From NCBI GenBank assembly GCA_947251855.1, contig CAMXUZ010000343.1, positions 1 through 7,921 of the forward strand: 7,921 bases of DNA. The letters are read 5' to 3'. The notes beneath the pieces are model-generated. The model did no database searches and was not told the origin of the DNA. It saw only the letters and a list, made by a program, of their open reading frames with translations. How positions within the stretch are numbered: the first letter of the stretch is position 1; every line of letters starts with the position of its first letter. The position numbers and the translations under genes were made by a program. Positions 1-6,364 of the stretch are shown piece by piece. Origin of the DNA: an uncultured Ruaniaceae bacterium (lineage in GTDB: Bacteria; Actinomycetota; Actinomycetes; Actinomycetales; Beutenbergiaceae).

Positions 1-345
1 AAGGAAGTACCGAACTTCCGCGCCGGGGACACCCTGCGGGTGCACGTGAACATCGTTGAAGGAAACCGCACCCGTGTGCAGGTCTTCCAGGGCACCGTCA
101 TCGCCCGGCAGGGCAGCGGCATCGCGGAGACGTTCCGGATCCGCAAGCACTCCTTCGGTGTGGGCGTTGAGCGTGTCTTCCCGATCCACGCCCCGACGAT
201 CGACAAGATCGAGGTCGTCACCCGCGGTGACGTCCGCCGCGCGAAGCTCTACTACCTGCGTGACCGTGTGGGTAAGGCCACCCGCGTGCGTGAACTGCGC
301 GAGGTTGCGCCAGCCACCCAGGACCCAGCCTCCGACAACGAGTGA
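1..345 (+). CDS. rplS: 50S ribosomal protein L19 (5' end cut off by window)
   Basis: L19 is a large-subunit ribosomal protein located near the interface with the 30S subunit. The reading frame is open from base 1, and the stop TGA is at 343-345, so 114 C-terminal residues are present. By comparison with E. coli L19 about 15 N-terminal residues lie outside the window. Family hallmarks are visible in order: [50 protein letters not shown], and [21 protein letters not shown] near the C-terminus. After the usual end of the fold (about VRELRE) there is a short tail rich in Ala, Pro and Asp, a mild extension over E. coli L19. The last bases overlap the GTG start of lepB by 4 nt, so the two genes are probably co-transcribed and translationally coupled. 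The identification is secure. An internal ATG at 40 is not the true start, because the L19 fold begins upstream of it. Confidence 0.97.
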   Translation, partial: KEVPNFRAGDTLRVHVNIVEGNRTRVQVFQGTVIARQGSGIAETFRIRKHSFGVGVERVFPIHAPTIDKIEVVTRGDVRRAKLYYLRDRVGKATRVRELREVAPATQDPASDNE

Positions 346-1181
346 GCACCGGCGCCGACGACGCCCTCCACCCGGAGGGTTCCGGAGCGGAGGCGCCGCC
401 GCGCCCGCGAACCAAGATCCCGTGGCAGCCGATAGGCAGCCACGGGCCAGCAGCGGAACCCGCAGGATCCGCAGAACCCCCCGAGCAGGCGGACCCCGAG
501 GAAGGATCCGCCGGCAAATCCCGCTCCGGGGGGTTCCTTAGCTTCCTCAAGGAAACGACGATCGTGCTCGGGATCGCCCTGGTGCTGTCGGTGCTGTTGA
601 AAACCTTCCTCATCCAGGCGTTCTACATCCCGAGCGAATCGATGCAGAATACCCTCCAGGTCGGGGACCGGCTCATCGTCAACAAGCTCAAACCCAAGTA
701 CCAGGACCTCGAGCGGGGGGACATCGTCGTCTTCGTCGACCCCGGCGGGTGGCTGCGCACCGAAACCCAAGAACCCACGGTGGTGGAGAAGGCCCTCACC
801 TGGGTGGGTCTGTTACCACAGAACGCCAACGAACACCTCATCAAACGCGTCATCGGGATGCCAGGAGATACGGTGGAGTGCTGCGATGAGGAGGGGCGCA
901 TCCTCGTCAACGGCGCCCCCATCGACGAGCCCTACATCTACCCGGGGGCGGAACCGAGCGAGAAGGAATTCTCCGTCACCGTCCCGCCCGCGCACCTCTG
1001 GCTGCTCGGCGACAACCGGCCCCGCTCCCACGATTCGCGCTACTCCGAAGGCGCCGTCGGCGGGGGGTTCGTGCCCGAGCGCAACGTCGTGGGATCTGCG
1101 TGGGTGATCATCTGGCCGTTCAATCACGCGACGTTCCTCTCCAACCCGCAGGAGACGTTCGCAGGCGTTCCCAGCGGCTAA
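342..1181 (+). CDS. lepB: Signal peptidase I
   Basis: This is a membrane-bound serine protease with a Ser-Lys dyad that removes signal peptides from exported proteins on the outer face of the membrane. The protein has 279 residues. Residues 1-65 are a Pro/Ala/Glu-rich, probably cytoplasmic, disordered region. One membrane segment spans about 71-93. The catalytic serine is S100 in PSESM and the general-base lysine is K168 in [11 protein letters not shown]. The conserved [12 protein letters not shown] box lies at 223-234. Residues 135-165 form an insert between the two catalytic boxes, which I recall as common in actinobacterial LepB. The GTG start overlaps the rplS stop (GTGA), and no in-frame start that keeps the membrane segment looks better. 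No clear Shine-Dalgarno is visible, which fits coupling to rplS. Gene order rplS-lepB-rnhB matches mycobacteria. One rare TTA leucine codon occurs at 813-815. Function is secure; the exact start is likely. Confidence 0.96.
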   Translation: MSTGADDALHPEGSGAEAPPRPRTKIPWQPIGSHGPAAEPAGSAEPPEQADPEEGSAGKSRSGGFLSFLKETTIVLGIALVLSVLLKTFLIQAFYIPSESMQNTLQVGDRLIVNKLKPKYQDLERGDIVVFVDPGGWLRTETQEPTVVEKALTWVGLLPQNANEHLIKRVIGMPGDTVECCDEEGRILVNGAPIDEPYIYPGAEPSEKEFSVTVPPAHLWLLGDNRPRSHDSRYSEGAVGGGFVPERNVVGSAWVIIWPFNHATFLSNPQETFAGVPSG

Positions 1182-1192
1182 ACTGGGCGGTG

Positions 1193-1873
1193 ATGACTCC
1201 CGCACCGACCCGAACTCTGGAACGGCAACTGTTCGCCGAGGGTCACACGCTCGTCGCTGGCATGGACGAGGTGGGCCGAGGCGCGCTCGCGGGTCCGGTG
1301 AGCGTGGGAGTCGTCGTCATCGACCCGACCTGCGGGCGGATGCCCGCGGGGCTCCGCGACTCCAAACTCGTGGCCCCGGAGAAACGGGGCCGGCTGGTCC
1401 CGCCGATCCACAGGTGGGCCCGGGCCAGCGCGGTGGGGCACGCGAGCCCACAAGAGATCGACCGGTACGGAATCATCGGTGCACTCTGCCTCGCGGGGCA
1501 CCGCGCGCTCGCGCACGTGAGCGCCGCCGGCTGCGCGCCTGACGTGCTCGTGCTCGACGGCGTGCACGACTGGTTGAGCGCGCCCGTCCCGTTTCCCCTG
1601 CCCTGCCCCACCCCGCCGGTGCGCACGCAGGTGAAGGGTGACCTACGGGTCGCTGCGATCGCCGCGGCGTCAATCCTGGCGAAGACCGAACGCGACGGGC
1701 TCATGGAAGAACACCACGAGCGGTTCCCCGAGTTCGGGTGGGAATCGAACAAGGGGTACGCCGCCGCCGTCCACACCGCCGCGATCCGGCGCCTCGGAGC
1801 GACCGACCTGCACCGGCGATCGTGGAAGTTGCCGGTCGGGCCCGAACCCGTGCAGCCCTCCCTGCTGGAGTAG
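1193..1873 (+). CDS. rnhB: Ribonuclease HII
   Basis: RNase HII is a metal-dependent endonuclease that cuts RNA in RNA-DNA hybrids and at single ribonucleotides embedded in duplex DNA, starting ribonucleotide excision repair. The protein has 226 residues. All four acidic active-site positions expected for the family can be seen: D25 and E26 in the DEVGRG motif, D122 in VLDG and D150 in VKGD. The last is followed by the AIAAASILAKTERD helix and the GWESNKGY motif at 182-189. The frame is open upstream into lepB, but ATG 1193 lies 11 nt after the lepB stop and gives a normal family length. GTG 1190 directly before it is an alternative adding one residue. The ribosome-binding site is weak (GGGCGG just upstream). 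It is probably the third gene of the rplS-lepB transcription unit. The 3' end is 16 nt from the end of a convergent Nudix gene. Confidence 0.95.
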   Translation: MTPAPTRTLERQLFAEGHTLVAGMDEVGRGALAGPVSVGVVVIDPTCGRMPAGLRDSKLVAPEKRGRLVPPIHRWARASAVGHASPQEIDRYGIIGALCLAGHRALAHVSAAGCAPDVLVLDGVHDWLSAPVPFPLPCPTPPVRTQVKGDLRVAAIAAASILAKTERDGLMEEHHERFPEFGWESNKGYAAAVHTAAIRRLGATDLHRRSWKLPVGPEPVQPSLLE

Positions 1874-1895
1874 CCTGCGCGGGCCCGTTTCAGGC
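1873..1895. repeat. Weak inverted repeat between convergent rnhB and Nudix genes
   Basis: GCCTG at 1873-1877 pairs with CAGGC at 1891-1895. Between them lies an 8-bp self-complementary CGGGCCCG at 1880-1887. It covers the only intergenic bases between the convergent stop codons. It could act as a small bidirectional terminator, but the outer stem is only 5 bp, there is no T-run on either side, and chance dyads are common in GC-rich DNA. Confidence 0.25.
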
Positions 1896-2480
1896 GAGGG
1901 CGCCGACCTCGCGCACCCGGGCGAGCACGTGGGAGAACTGCTCCTCGAAACCCGGTGCGCATCCCGGGGGCAGGTCGTCCACCTCGAACCAGCGCACATC
2001 TTTGCTCTCGGGGCTCACCCGAGGCTCGGCGAGGGGCGTGGTGAGGGCGAACACGACGTCGAAGTGCGCCTGGCAGGCGCCGAAGGCCGCGGCGAGCCCG
2101 TGGTGGTTGAGATCGATCGGGGCGGGGTGGAGGAGCTGAAAATCCGATAGGCCGCTCTCCTCGCGGGCCTCCCGCAGCGCGCCGGCCGCGGGGGTGAGAT
2201 CGCCGGGTTCCATGTGGCCCCCGAGTTGTACCCACATGTTCCCCTTGCCGTGGAAGCACAGGAGCGTGCGCGCCAGGTCGGGGCTGAAGATCACGGCGGA
2301 GGCCGTGAAATGCTCGGGCTCGCCCCGGTGCACCCGCGTCGGCGTGCCGCGCAGGAACTCCTCGAACCGCGCGAGGGGGACCTCGCCCGCCCATGGCGTG
2401 CGGTGCAGGTCGGCGAAAGAGGCGGCGAGGGCATGCGCGAGGGGGCCGGGGTTCGTCACGACTCTAGAGTGTAGTGGCAT
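1890..2480 (-). CDS. Nudix hydrolase, substrate unknown
   Basis: Nudix enzymes hydrolyse nucleoside diphosphates linked to another group X, for example oxidised dNTPs, NAD or sugar nucleotides; nothing in the sequence tells which substrate is used here. The protein has 196 residues. An N-terminal helical part (about 10-50) is followed by the Nudix beta core starting near FTASAVIF (58-65). The Nudix box runs from G88 to L111 and ends in REAREESG (103-110), with the metal-binding REXXEE intact. The box starts GGHMEPGD, with Asp at the usual first Glu position and one residue more than the classical spacing. I recall this GGHxEPGD form in many actinobacterial Nudix proteins. DVRWFEVDDLP (161-171) is a typical late Nudix strand. 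The start is uncertain: ATG 2480 gives the longest form, GTG 2459 (residue 8) is an alternative, and neither has a good ribosome-binding site. It is convergent with rnhB and divergent from the DUF2469 gene. Confidence 0.88.
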   Translation of the reverse strand: MPLHSRVVTNPGPLAHALAASFADLHRTPWAGEVPLARFEEFLRGTPTRVHRGEPEHFTASAVIFSPDLARTLLCFHGKGNMWVQLGGHMEPGDLTPAAGALREAREESGLSDFQLLHPAPIDLNHHGLAAAFGACQAHFDVVFALTTPLAEPRVSPESKDVRWFEVDDLPPGCAPGFEEQFSHVLARVREVGALA

Positions 2481-2538
2481 TCGCCACGCCCGAGATCCGC
2501 TGATTGGGCTGGGCGGGAAAATGGGAGATGATGAGGGT
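2481..2538. promoter_or_regulatory. Divergent intergenic region, Nudix / DUF2469
   Basis: These 58 bp separate the Nudix start (minus strand) from the preferred DUF2469 start (plus strand). They must hold, or adjoin, promoters for both genes, because the DUF2469 gene is cut off from the rnhB transcript by the opposing Nudix gene. A TAGAGT at 2465-2470, inside the first Nudix codons, fits a plus-strand -10 box (TANNNT) without a recognisable -35. GGGAG at 2523-2527 could be the ribosome-binding site for the GTG start at 2539, though 11 nt is long. The assignment is inference from gene orientation. Confidence 0.35.
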
Positions 2539-2844
2539 GTGAGCGCAGAAGACCTGGAGAACTACGAAACCGACGCGGAACTCGCCCTGTACCGGGAGTA
2601 CCGGGACGTGGTGAACCTGTTCAGCTACGTCGTCGAGACCGAGCGCCGCTTCTACCTCGCGAACCATGTGGACCTGCAAGTGCGCTCGGCGGGCGGGGAG
2701 GTGTTCTTCGAGCTCACCCTCAAGGATGCGTGGGTGTGGGACGTGTACCGCTCCGCGCGGTTCATCACCTCGGTGCGGGTCGTGACGTTCAAGGATGTCA
2801 ACGTCGAAGAGCTCACGAAACCAGAACTCGAACTACCCCAATAA
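2539..2844 (+). CDS. DUF2469 family protein, function unknown
   Basis: This is a small acidic soluble protein of 101 residues that closely resembles, from memory, Mycobacterium tuberculosis Rv2901c, which follows rnhB in that genome. Shared stretches include SAEDLENYETDAELALYREY at the start, FSYVVETERRFYLAN in the middle, and DAWVWDVYR, VRVVTFKDVNVEEL and KPEL towards the end. It has no membrane segment, signal peptide, cysteine motif or catalytic motif I can name, and the biochemical role is unknown. The frame is open far upstream, but GTG 2539 reproduces the family N-terminus MSAEDLE and the usual length. ATG 2521 would add MGDDEG, has GGGCGGG 3 nt upstream and cannot be excluded. Its 3' end is convergent with ku, 18 nt from the ku stop, with no clear terminator between them. 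The family assignment is confident; function is not. Confidence 0.9.
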   Translation: MSAEDLENYETDAELALYREYRDVVNLFSYVVETERRFYLANHVDLQVRSAGGEVFFELTLKDAWVWDVYRSARFITSVRVVTFKDVNVEELTKPELELPQ

Positions 2845-2862
2845 CGGCCTCACAGGAGCGCA

Positions 2863-3696
2863 TCACGAGGATCTGCGCCGCTTCGTGCCGGATTTCTCGC
2901 CGCTCTTCTGGCCCTTGGTGCCGCGCTTGTTGATGCTGCGCTCGAGGGCGTCCATGAGGTCGACGACCTTCCCCTCGCCCGCACCCTCCTCTTCTTCGCC
3001 GAAGGTCTGAGCCGTGTCAACGGTGTCGCCCGCCTCGATCTTCGCATCGATGAGGGTGCGCAGCTCCGATTGGTACTCGTCCTCGTACGCGGCCGAGTCG
3101 AAGTCCCCGGACATCTGCTCCACGAGCGCGCTCGCGAGGTCCTTCTCCCGCTTCGTGAGTTTCACCGACAGATCGGGTGCCTCCTGGTCGCGCACTTCGT
3201 CGGGCCACGCCATCGTCTGGACCACGAGTTCCCCTTCCCGCACCCGGAGCACCCCGAGCCGGGTCTTCTGGCGAAGGGCGAAGCGCACGATCGCGGTGAG
3301 CTCGGTCGTGTCCAGCGTGTGCCGTAACAGGGCGTAGGCCTTCGCGGCCTTCGAGTCAGGTTTGAGGTAGTAGCTGCCGTCGAGGGTGATCGGGTCGAGC
3401 TGATCGGTGGGAACGAACTGCAGCACTTCGATCTCGCCCCGCGCGGCCGCAGGAAGACCCTCGAGATCCTCCTTCGTCAGCACCACCGTGTGTTCACCGT
3501 CGTCGTAGGCGCGCTGGATGTGGGAGAAATCGATGACCTTCCCGCACACCTCGCACCGCCGCTGGTACCGGATCCGGCCGTGATCGGCGTCGTGCACCTG
3601 ATGCAGGTGCAGGTCGTGTTCCCGCACCGCCGTGTACGCCTTCACCGGCACGTTCACCAGGCCAAAGGAAATCGAGCCACTCCATATCGCGCGCAT
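2863..3696 (-). CDS. ku: Non-homologous end-joining protein Ku
   Basis: Bacterial Ku forms a homodimeric ring that threads onto double-strand break ends and recruits LigD. The protein has 277 residues. The N-terminus MRAIWSGSISFGLVNVPVKAY is the classical Ku start and aligns with mycobacterial Ku through GRIRYQRRCEVCGKVIDF. A CxxC pair (C48, C51) matches the CEACG of M. tuberculosis Ku. Further core blocks are EIEVLQFVP (88-96), SYYLKPD (108-114), AIVRFALRQKTRLGVLRV (135-152) and WPDEVRD (164-170). After about 232 comes an acidic patch (GEEEEGAGEG), a VVDLMDALERSI helix and a Lys/Arg-rich tail of about 20 residues, the kind of C-terminus reported to contact DNA and LigD. The frame stays open for another 830 codons upstream, antisense to ligD, but ATG 3696 is clearly the real start. 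No Shine-Dalgarno precedes it, so a leaderless message is possible. It diverges from ligD and has a TTA codon at 3325-3327. Confidence 0.97.
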   Translation of the reverse strand: MRAIWSGSISFGLVNVPVKAYTAVREHDLHLHQVHDADHGRIRYQRRCEVCGKVIDFSHIQRAYDDGEHTVVLTKEDLEGLPAAARGEIEVLQFVPTDQLDPITLDGSYYLKPDSKAAKAYALLRHTLDTTELTAIVRFALRQKTRLGVLRVREGELVVQTMAWPDEVRDQEAPDLSVKLTKREKDLASALVEQMSGDFDSAAYEDEYQSELRTLIDAKIEAGDTVDTAQTFGEEEEGAGEGKVVDLMDALERSINKRGTKGQKSGEKSGTKRRRSS

Positions 3697-3807
3697 AGGA
3701 CTACGTAAACGCAGTTGGCTGCTCGGTGCAAGGGGTAGCCAGAACGAGGTCCGGTGGCGGACGATCGGGGCGAGAGGCCCCCGTGCGCCGACGTTGAAGG
3801 AGTGATC
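3697..3807. promoter_or_regulatory. Shared divergent promoter region of ku and ligD
   Basis: These 111 bp separate the two divergent starts and should hold both promoters. On the minus strand TACGTA (3702-3707, a palindrome) ends 5 nt before the ku ATG, a position expected for the -10 box of a leaderless transcript. TTGCAC (3726-3731 on the plus strand as GTGCAA) lies 18 nt further upstream as a poor -35 candidate. An imperfect dyad TGGCT (3716-3720) / AGCCA (3737-3741) sits near the middle. The ligD side carries a clear ribosome-binding site, so the ligD start lies further from its promoter. The location is certain by orientation; the individual elements are guesses. Confidence 0.45.
3797..3802 (+). 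promoter_or_regulatory. Ribosome-binding site of ligD
   Basis: AAGGAG lies 5 nt before ATG 3808. It is the best Shine-Dalgarno in the window and decides the ligD start against the upstream in-frame alternative at 3754, which would add 18 residues not expected in the family. Confidence 0.85.
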
Positions 3808-6261
3808 ATGGCTCAGACCGCGACGATCGCGGGCCGCGAGCTCCGCCTCACCAATCAAGACAAGGTGATGTACCCCGCCACCGGGACCACCAAGGGCGCG
3901 GTGATCGAGTACTACCTCGCCGTCGCCCCGGTCCTGCTCCCGCTCGCCCGCGGCCGGCCGGTGACGCGGAAACGGTGGGTGCACGGGGTGGGCACCGCCG
4001 CCGATCCCGGGAAGTTCTTCTTCCGCAAGGACCTCGAGGAAGGCGCCCCAGACTGGCTCCCGCGAGTCACCTACCAGCACAAGACGACGACGAACACCTA
4101 CCCGCTCGCCGAAGAGCCCGCGGCGCTCGCGTGGTTCGGGCAACTCGCCGCACTCGAGCTGCACGTGCCGCAATGGCGGTTCGACGACGACGGAGCTCGC
4201 CTTTCCCCGGATCGACTCGTTCTCGATCTCGACCCGGGGAAAGGCGCGGGCCTCGCCGAATGCGTCGAGGTGGCGCTGCTGTGCAAGGAGTTCCTCGACG
4301 ATATGGAACTGGCGGCCGCCCCGGCCACCTCCGGCTCCAAGGGCATCCACCTCTACGCGGCGCTCGATGGCACGCTCACTTCCGACGACGCGTCCGCGGT
4401 GGCGAAAAAGCTCGCCGAGGCGATCGAACAGGAGCGGCCCGACCTCGCGACGGCCAATATGCGTAAAGAGCTGCGGCGGGGCAAGGTGCTCATCGATTGG
4501 AGTCAGAACAACGCGGCGAAGACAACGATCTGCCCGTTCTCCCTGCGGGGTCGGCCGCGGCCGATGGTCGCCGCGCCCCGGACCTGGGAAGAACTGCAGG
4601 AGCCGGGCCTGAAGCAACTGTCCTACCGGCAGGTGCTCAAGCGGGTCGAGGACGGAATCAACCCGATGGAGGTGTTCGCCGCCTCTCCGCCCCGGGGGCG
4701 TGGACGGGGCCGTCGTGCCTCGAAGGCCCGTTCGGCTAAAGGCGGGGGCGAACGCAGTGATGGCGAGGACGGCGACGGAGCGCAGGACCCCGCGCTCGCG
4801 AGGTACCGCGCGAAACGCGACACCCAGCGCACACCCGAGCCGTTCCCGCGCGGCGAGCCCGAACGAAGCGATAAGCCGATCTTCGTGATCCAACGCCATG
4901 ACGCGCGCCGCCTGCACTGGGACTTGCGCCTCGAGCGGGGCGGGGTGCTCGCCTCGTGGGCCGTACCCAAAGGGCCGCCGCTGGATGTGAAAGAGAACCG
5001 GCTCGCTGTGCAGACCGAGGACCACCCGCGGGAATACGCGAGTTTCGCCGGTGAGATCCCCGCGGGAGAATACGGCGGGGGCACGGTGGAGATCTGGGAC
5101 GCGGGCACGATCGAGATCGAGAAGTGGGAGGAGGGCAAGGAAGTCATCGCCGTTCTCTACCCCGAACCCGGGGGCGGCCTGGGCGGGGTGCCGCGCCGGT
5201 ACGCACTCATCCATACCGGAGCCAAGGACGATGACCGGGCGCCGAACTGGCTGCTGCACCTGATGAAGGACCAGCCGAGACCGACCTGCCTGCCGGCGCC
5301 GCGCCTTCCGCGCCCGATGCTCGCCACCGCGGCCGATGCCCACCGCGCTGCCGAGCTCGAGGCAGGGGAGTGGGGGTATGAAATGAAATGGGACGGAATT
5401 CGCGCCCTTGCGGCGATCGGTGAGGGCGAGGTGCGGCTGGCAAGCCGGCGCGGGCACGACATCACGGCGATGTACCCCGAACTCGGGGAACTTGCCTCCC
5501 TTGCCGCCCCGGGCGTCGTCGTCGACGGAGAAATCGTTGCCCTCAGCGACCGGGGGGTGCCGAGCTTCGGGGCGCTGCAGAAGCGGATGAACCTCGCCTC
5601 CGGGGAGAAGATCGCGGCGGAACAGGCGCGCACGCCCGTGTACTACATGGTGTTCGACGTCCTCGCGAGCGCCGAGGGGCCGATGACGGCGGCACCGTAT
5701 GAGCAGCGCCGCAAGGAGCTCTTCGAACTCGTGCGCCGGGGGCACAACATCTTCCTGCCCGCTGCGGAATCGGAGGATCTGGCGGCCGCGATGGCCGCGA
5801 GTTCGAAGCTCGGGCTCGAAGGGGTGGTGGCGAAACGAAAGTCTTCGCCCTACCTTCCCGGCGAACGCAGCCAGGAGTGGCTCAAAGTCAAGCACGAGCG
5901 GCATCAGGAGGTCATCATCGTGGGCTGGCGCCCGAATGCGCACGGGAACCTCGCCTCGCTCGTGCTCGCCATCCCTGGGGAGGGTGGACTCACGTATGCA
6001 GGCCGCGTGGGAACGGGATTCTCGGAGAAGGAGCGAGTGCAGATCCCGCGGGAATTGCGCGCGCTCAGCAGAGAACAAGCCCCGGTGACCGGGGTGCCCA
6101 GGGACGTGGCGAGGGACGCGAAGTGGGTCGATCCCACCCGGGTCGGAGAAGTGCGATTCGCCGAACGCACCGGCCACGGCTCGCTGCGCCATCCCACGTG
6201 GCGGGGGTGGCGGCCGGATAAATCAGCCCGGGACGTGCGTCGGGAAGACCCAGAAATCTGA
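3808..6261 (+). CDS. ligD: ATP-dependent DNA ligase D (POL-PE-LIG)
   Basis: LigD processes and seals double-strand breaks together with Ku. The protein has 817 residues in the mycobacterial order. POL (about 10-292) is a primase-type polymerase with catalytic D140 and D142 in VLDLDPG, the SGSKGIHLY nucleotide-binding motif (175-183) and the third Asp D230 in LIDWSQNN. The PE 3'-phosphoesterase (about 355-495) shows the metal-site residues H364, H370 and D372 in FVIQRHDARRLHWDLR, plus H406 in TEDHP. LIG (about 500-805) has the adenylation lysine K527 in KWDG, DGEIVAL (573-579), EGVVAKR (671-677) and WLKVK (691-695), followed by an OB-fold with the late signature RHPTWRGWRPDK. All three active sites look intact. 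The POL-PE linker (about 293-355) carries an RGRGRGRR stretch and a Gly/Asp-rich run, about 30 residues longer than my memory of M. tuberculosis LigD. ATG 3808 is chosen for its AAGGAG. It is divergent from ku. Confidence 0.97.
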   Translation: MAQTATIAGRELRLTNQDKVMYPATGTTKGAVIEYYLAVAPVLLPLARGRPVTRKRWVHGVGTAADPGKFFFRKDLEEGAPDWLPRVTYQHKTTTNTYPLAEEPAALAWFGQLAALELHVPQWRFDDDGARLSPDRLVLDLDPGKGAGLAECVEVALLCKEFLDDMELAAAPATSGSKGIHLYAALDGTLTSDDASAVAKKLAEAIEQERPDLATANMRKELRRGKVLIDWSQNNAAKTTICPFSLRGRPRPMVAAPRTWEELQEPGLKQLSYRQVLKRVEDGINPMEVFAASPPRGRGRGRRASKARSAKGGGERSDGEDGDGAQDPALARYRAKRDTQRTPEPFPRGEPERSDKPIFVIQRHDARRLHWDLRLERGGVLASWAVPKGPPLDVKENRLAVQTEDHPREYASFAGEIPAGEYGGGTVEIWDAGTIEIEKWEEGKEVIAVLYPEPGGGLGGVPRRYALIHTGAKDDDRAPNWLLHLMKDQPRPTCLPAPRLPRPMLATAADAHRAAELEAGEWGYEMKWDGIRALAAIGEGEVRLASRRGHDITAMYPELGELASLAAPGVVVDGEIVALSDRGVPSFGALQKRMNLASGEKIAAEQARTPVYYMVFDVLASAEGPMTAAPYEQRRKELFELVRRGHNIFLPAAESEDLAAAMAASSKLGLEGVVAKRKSSPYLPGERSQEWLKVKHERHQEVIIVGWRPNAHGNLASLVLAIPGEGGLTYAGRVGTGFSEKERVQIPRELRALSREQAPVTGVPRDVARDAKWVDPTRVGEVRFAERTGHGSLRHPTWRGWRPDKSARDVRREDPEI

Positions 6262-6267
6262 AATAGA

Positions 6268-6295
6268 CGACCACACTCGCCCCGAAATGTGGTCG
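6268..6295. repeat. Perfect 8-bp dyad between ligD and agcS
   Basis: CGACCACA (6268-6275) and TGTGGTCG (6288-6295) are exact reverse complements separated by 12 nt. The dyad begins 6 nt after the ligD stop. No T-run follows, so it is a poor intrinsic terminator. Its right arm covers the place where a -35 box would sit for the TATAGT at 6314-6319, which suits an operator for agcS. A structured ligD 3' end is the alternative. The repeat is seen directly; its role is inference. Confidence 0.6.
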
Positions 6296-6319
6296 CGAAC
6301 ACAGTTTCACCTCTATAGT
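6290..6319 (+). promoter_or_regulatory. Probable agcS promoter
   Basis: TATAGT at 6314-6319 is close to the consensus -10 box and stands out in GC-rich DNA. A weak -35 candidate TGGTCG at 6290-6295 is 18 nt upstream and falls in the right arm of the dyad. Transcription would start near 6326, leaving a leader of about 40 nt with GAGG at 6351-6354 as ribosome-binding site. Confidence 0.5.
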
Positions 6320-6364
6320 TCATGGCACACCGCAACGACGCGAAACTGCAGAGGCAAAACTGGC

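Noticed and set aside
1243..2394. 383-codon minus-strand frame across the Nudix gene and rnhB
   Set aside because: It conflicts with the clear RNase HII and Nudix frames and has the Arg/Pro/Ala-rich composition of a shadow frame.
2858..2878. GCGCA / TGCGC inverted repeat at the DUF2469-ku junction as a terminator
   Set aside because: It is only 5 bp with an 11-nt loop, partly within ku coding sequence and without a T-run; this is chance level in GC-rich DNA.
813..3327. Rare TTA leucine codons in lepB (813-815) and ku (3325-3327), as in bldA-type control
   Set aside because: They are two isolated codons in unrelated genes, one of them essential housekeeping. bldA-type control is known from Streptomyces, and nothing here shows that it applies.
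3697..6192. The ku frame stays open for about 830 codons upstream, antisense to ligD, suggesting a 1109-residue protein
   Set aside because: The canonical Ku N-terminus at 3696 marks the true start. The upstream translation is Arg/Pro/His/Gly-rich and matches no family; long antisense frames are expected opposite high-GC genes. An automatic gene caller could wrongly extend ku here.
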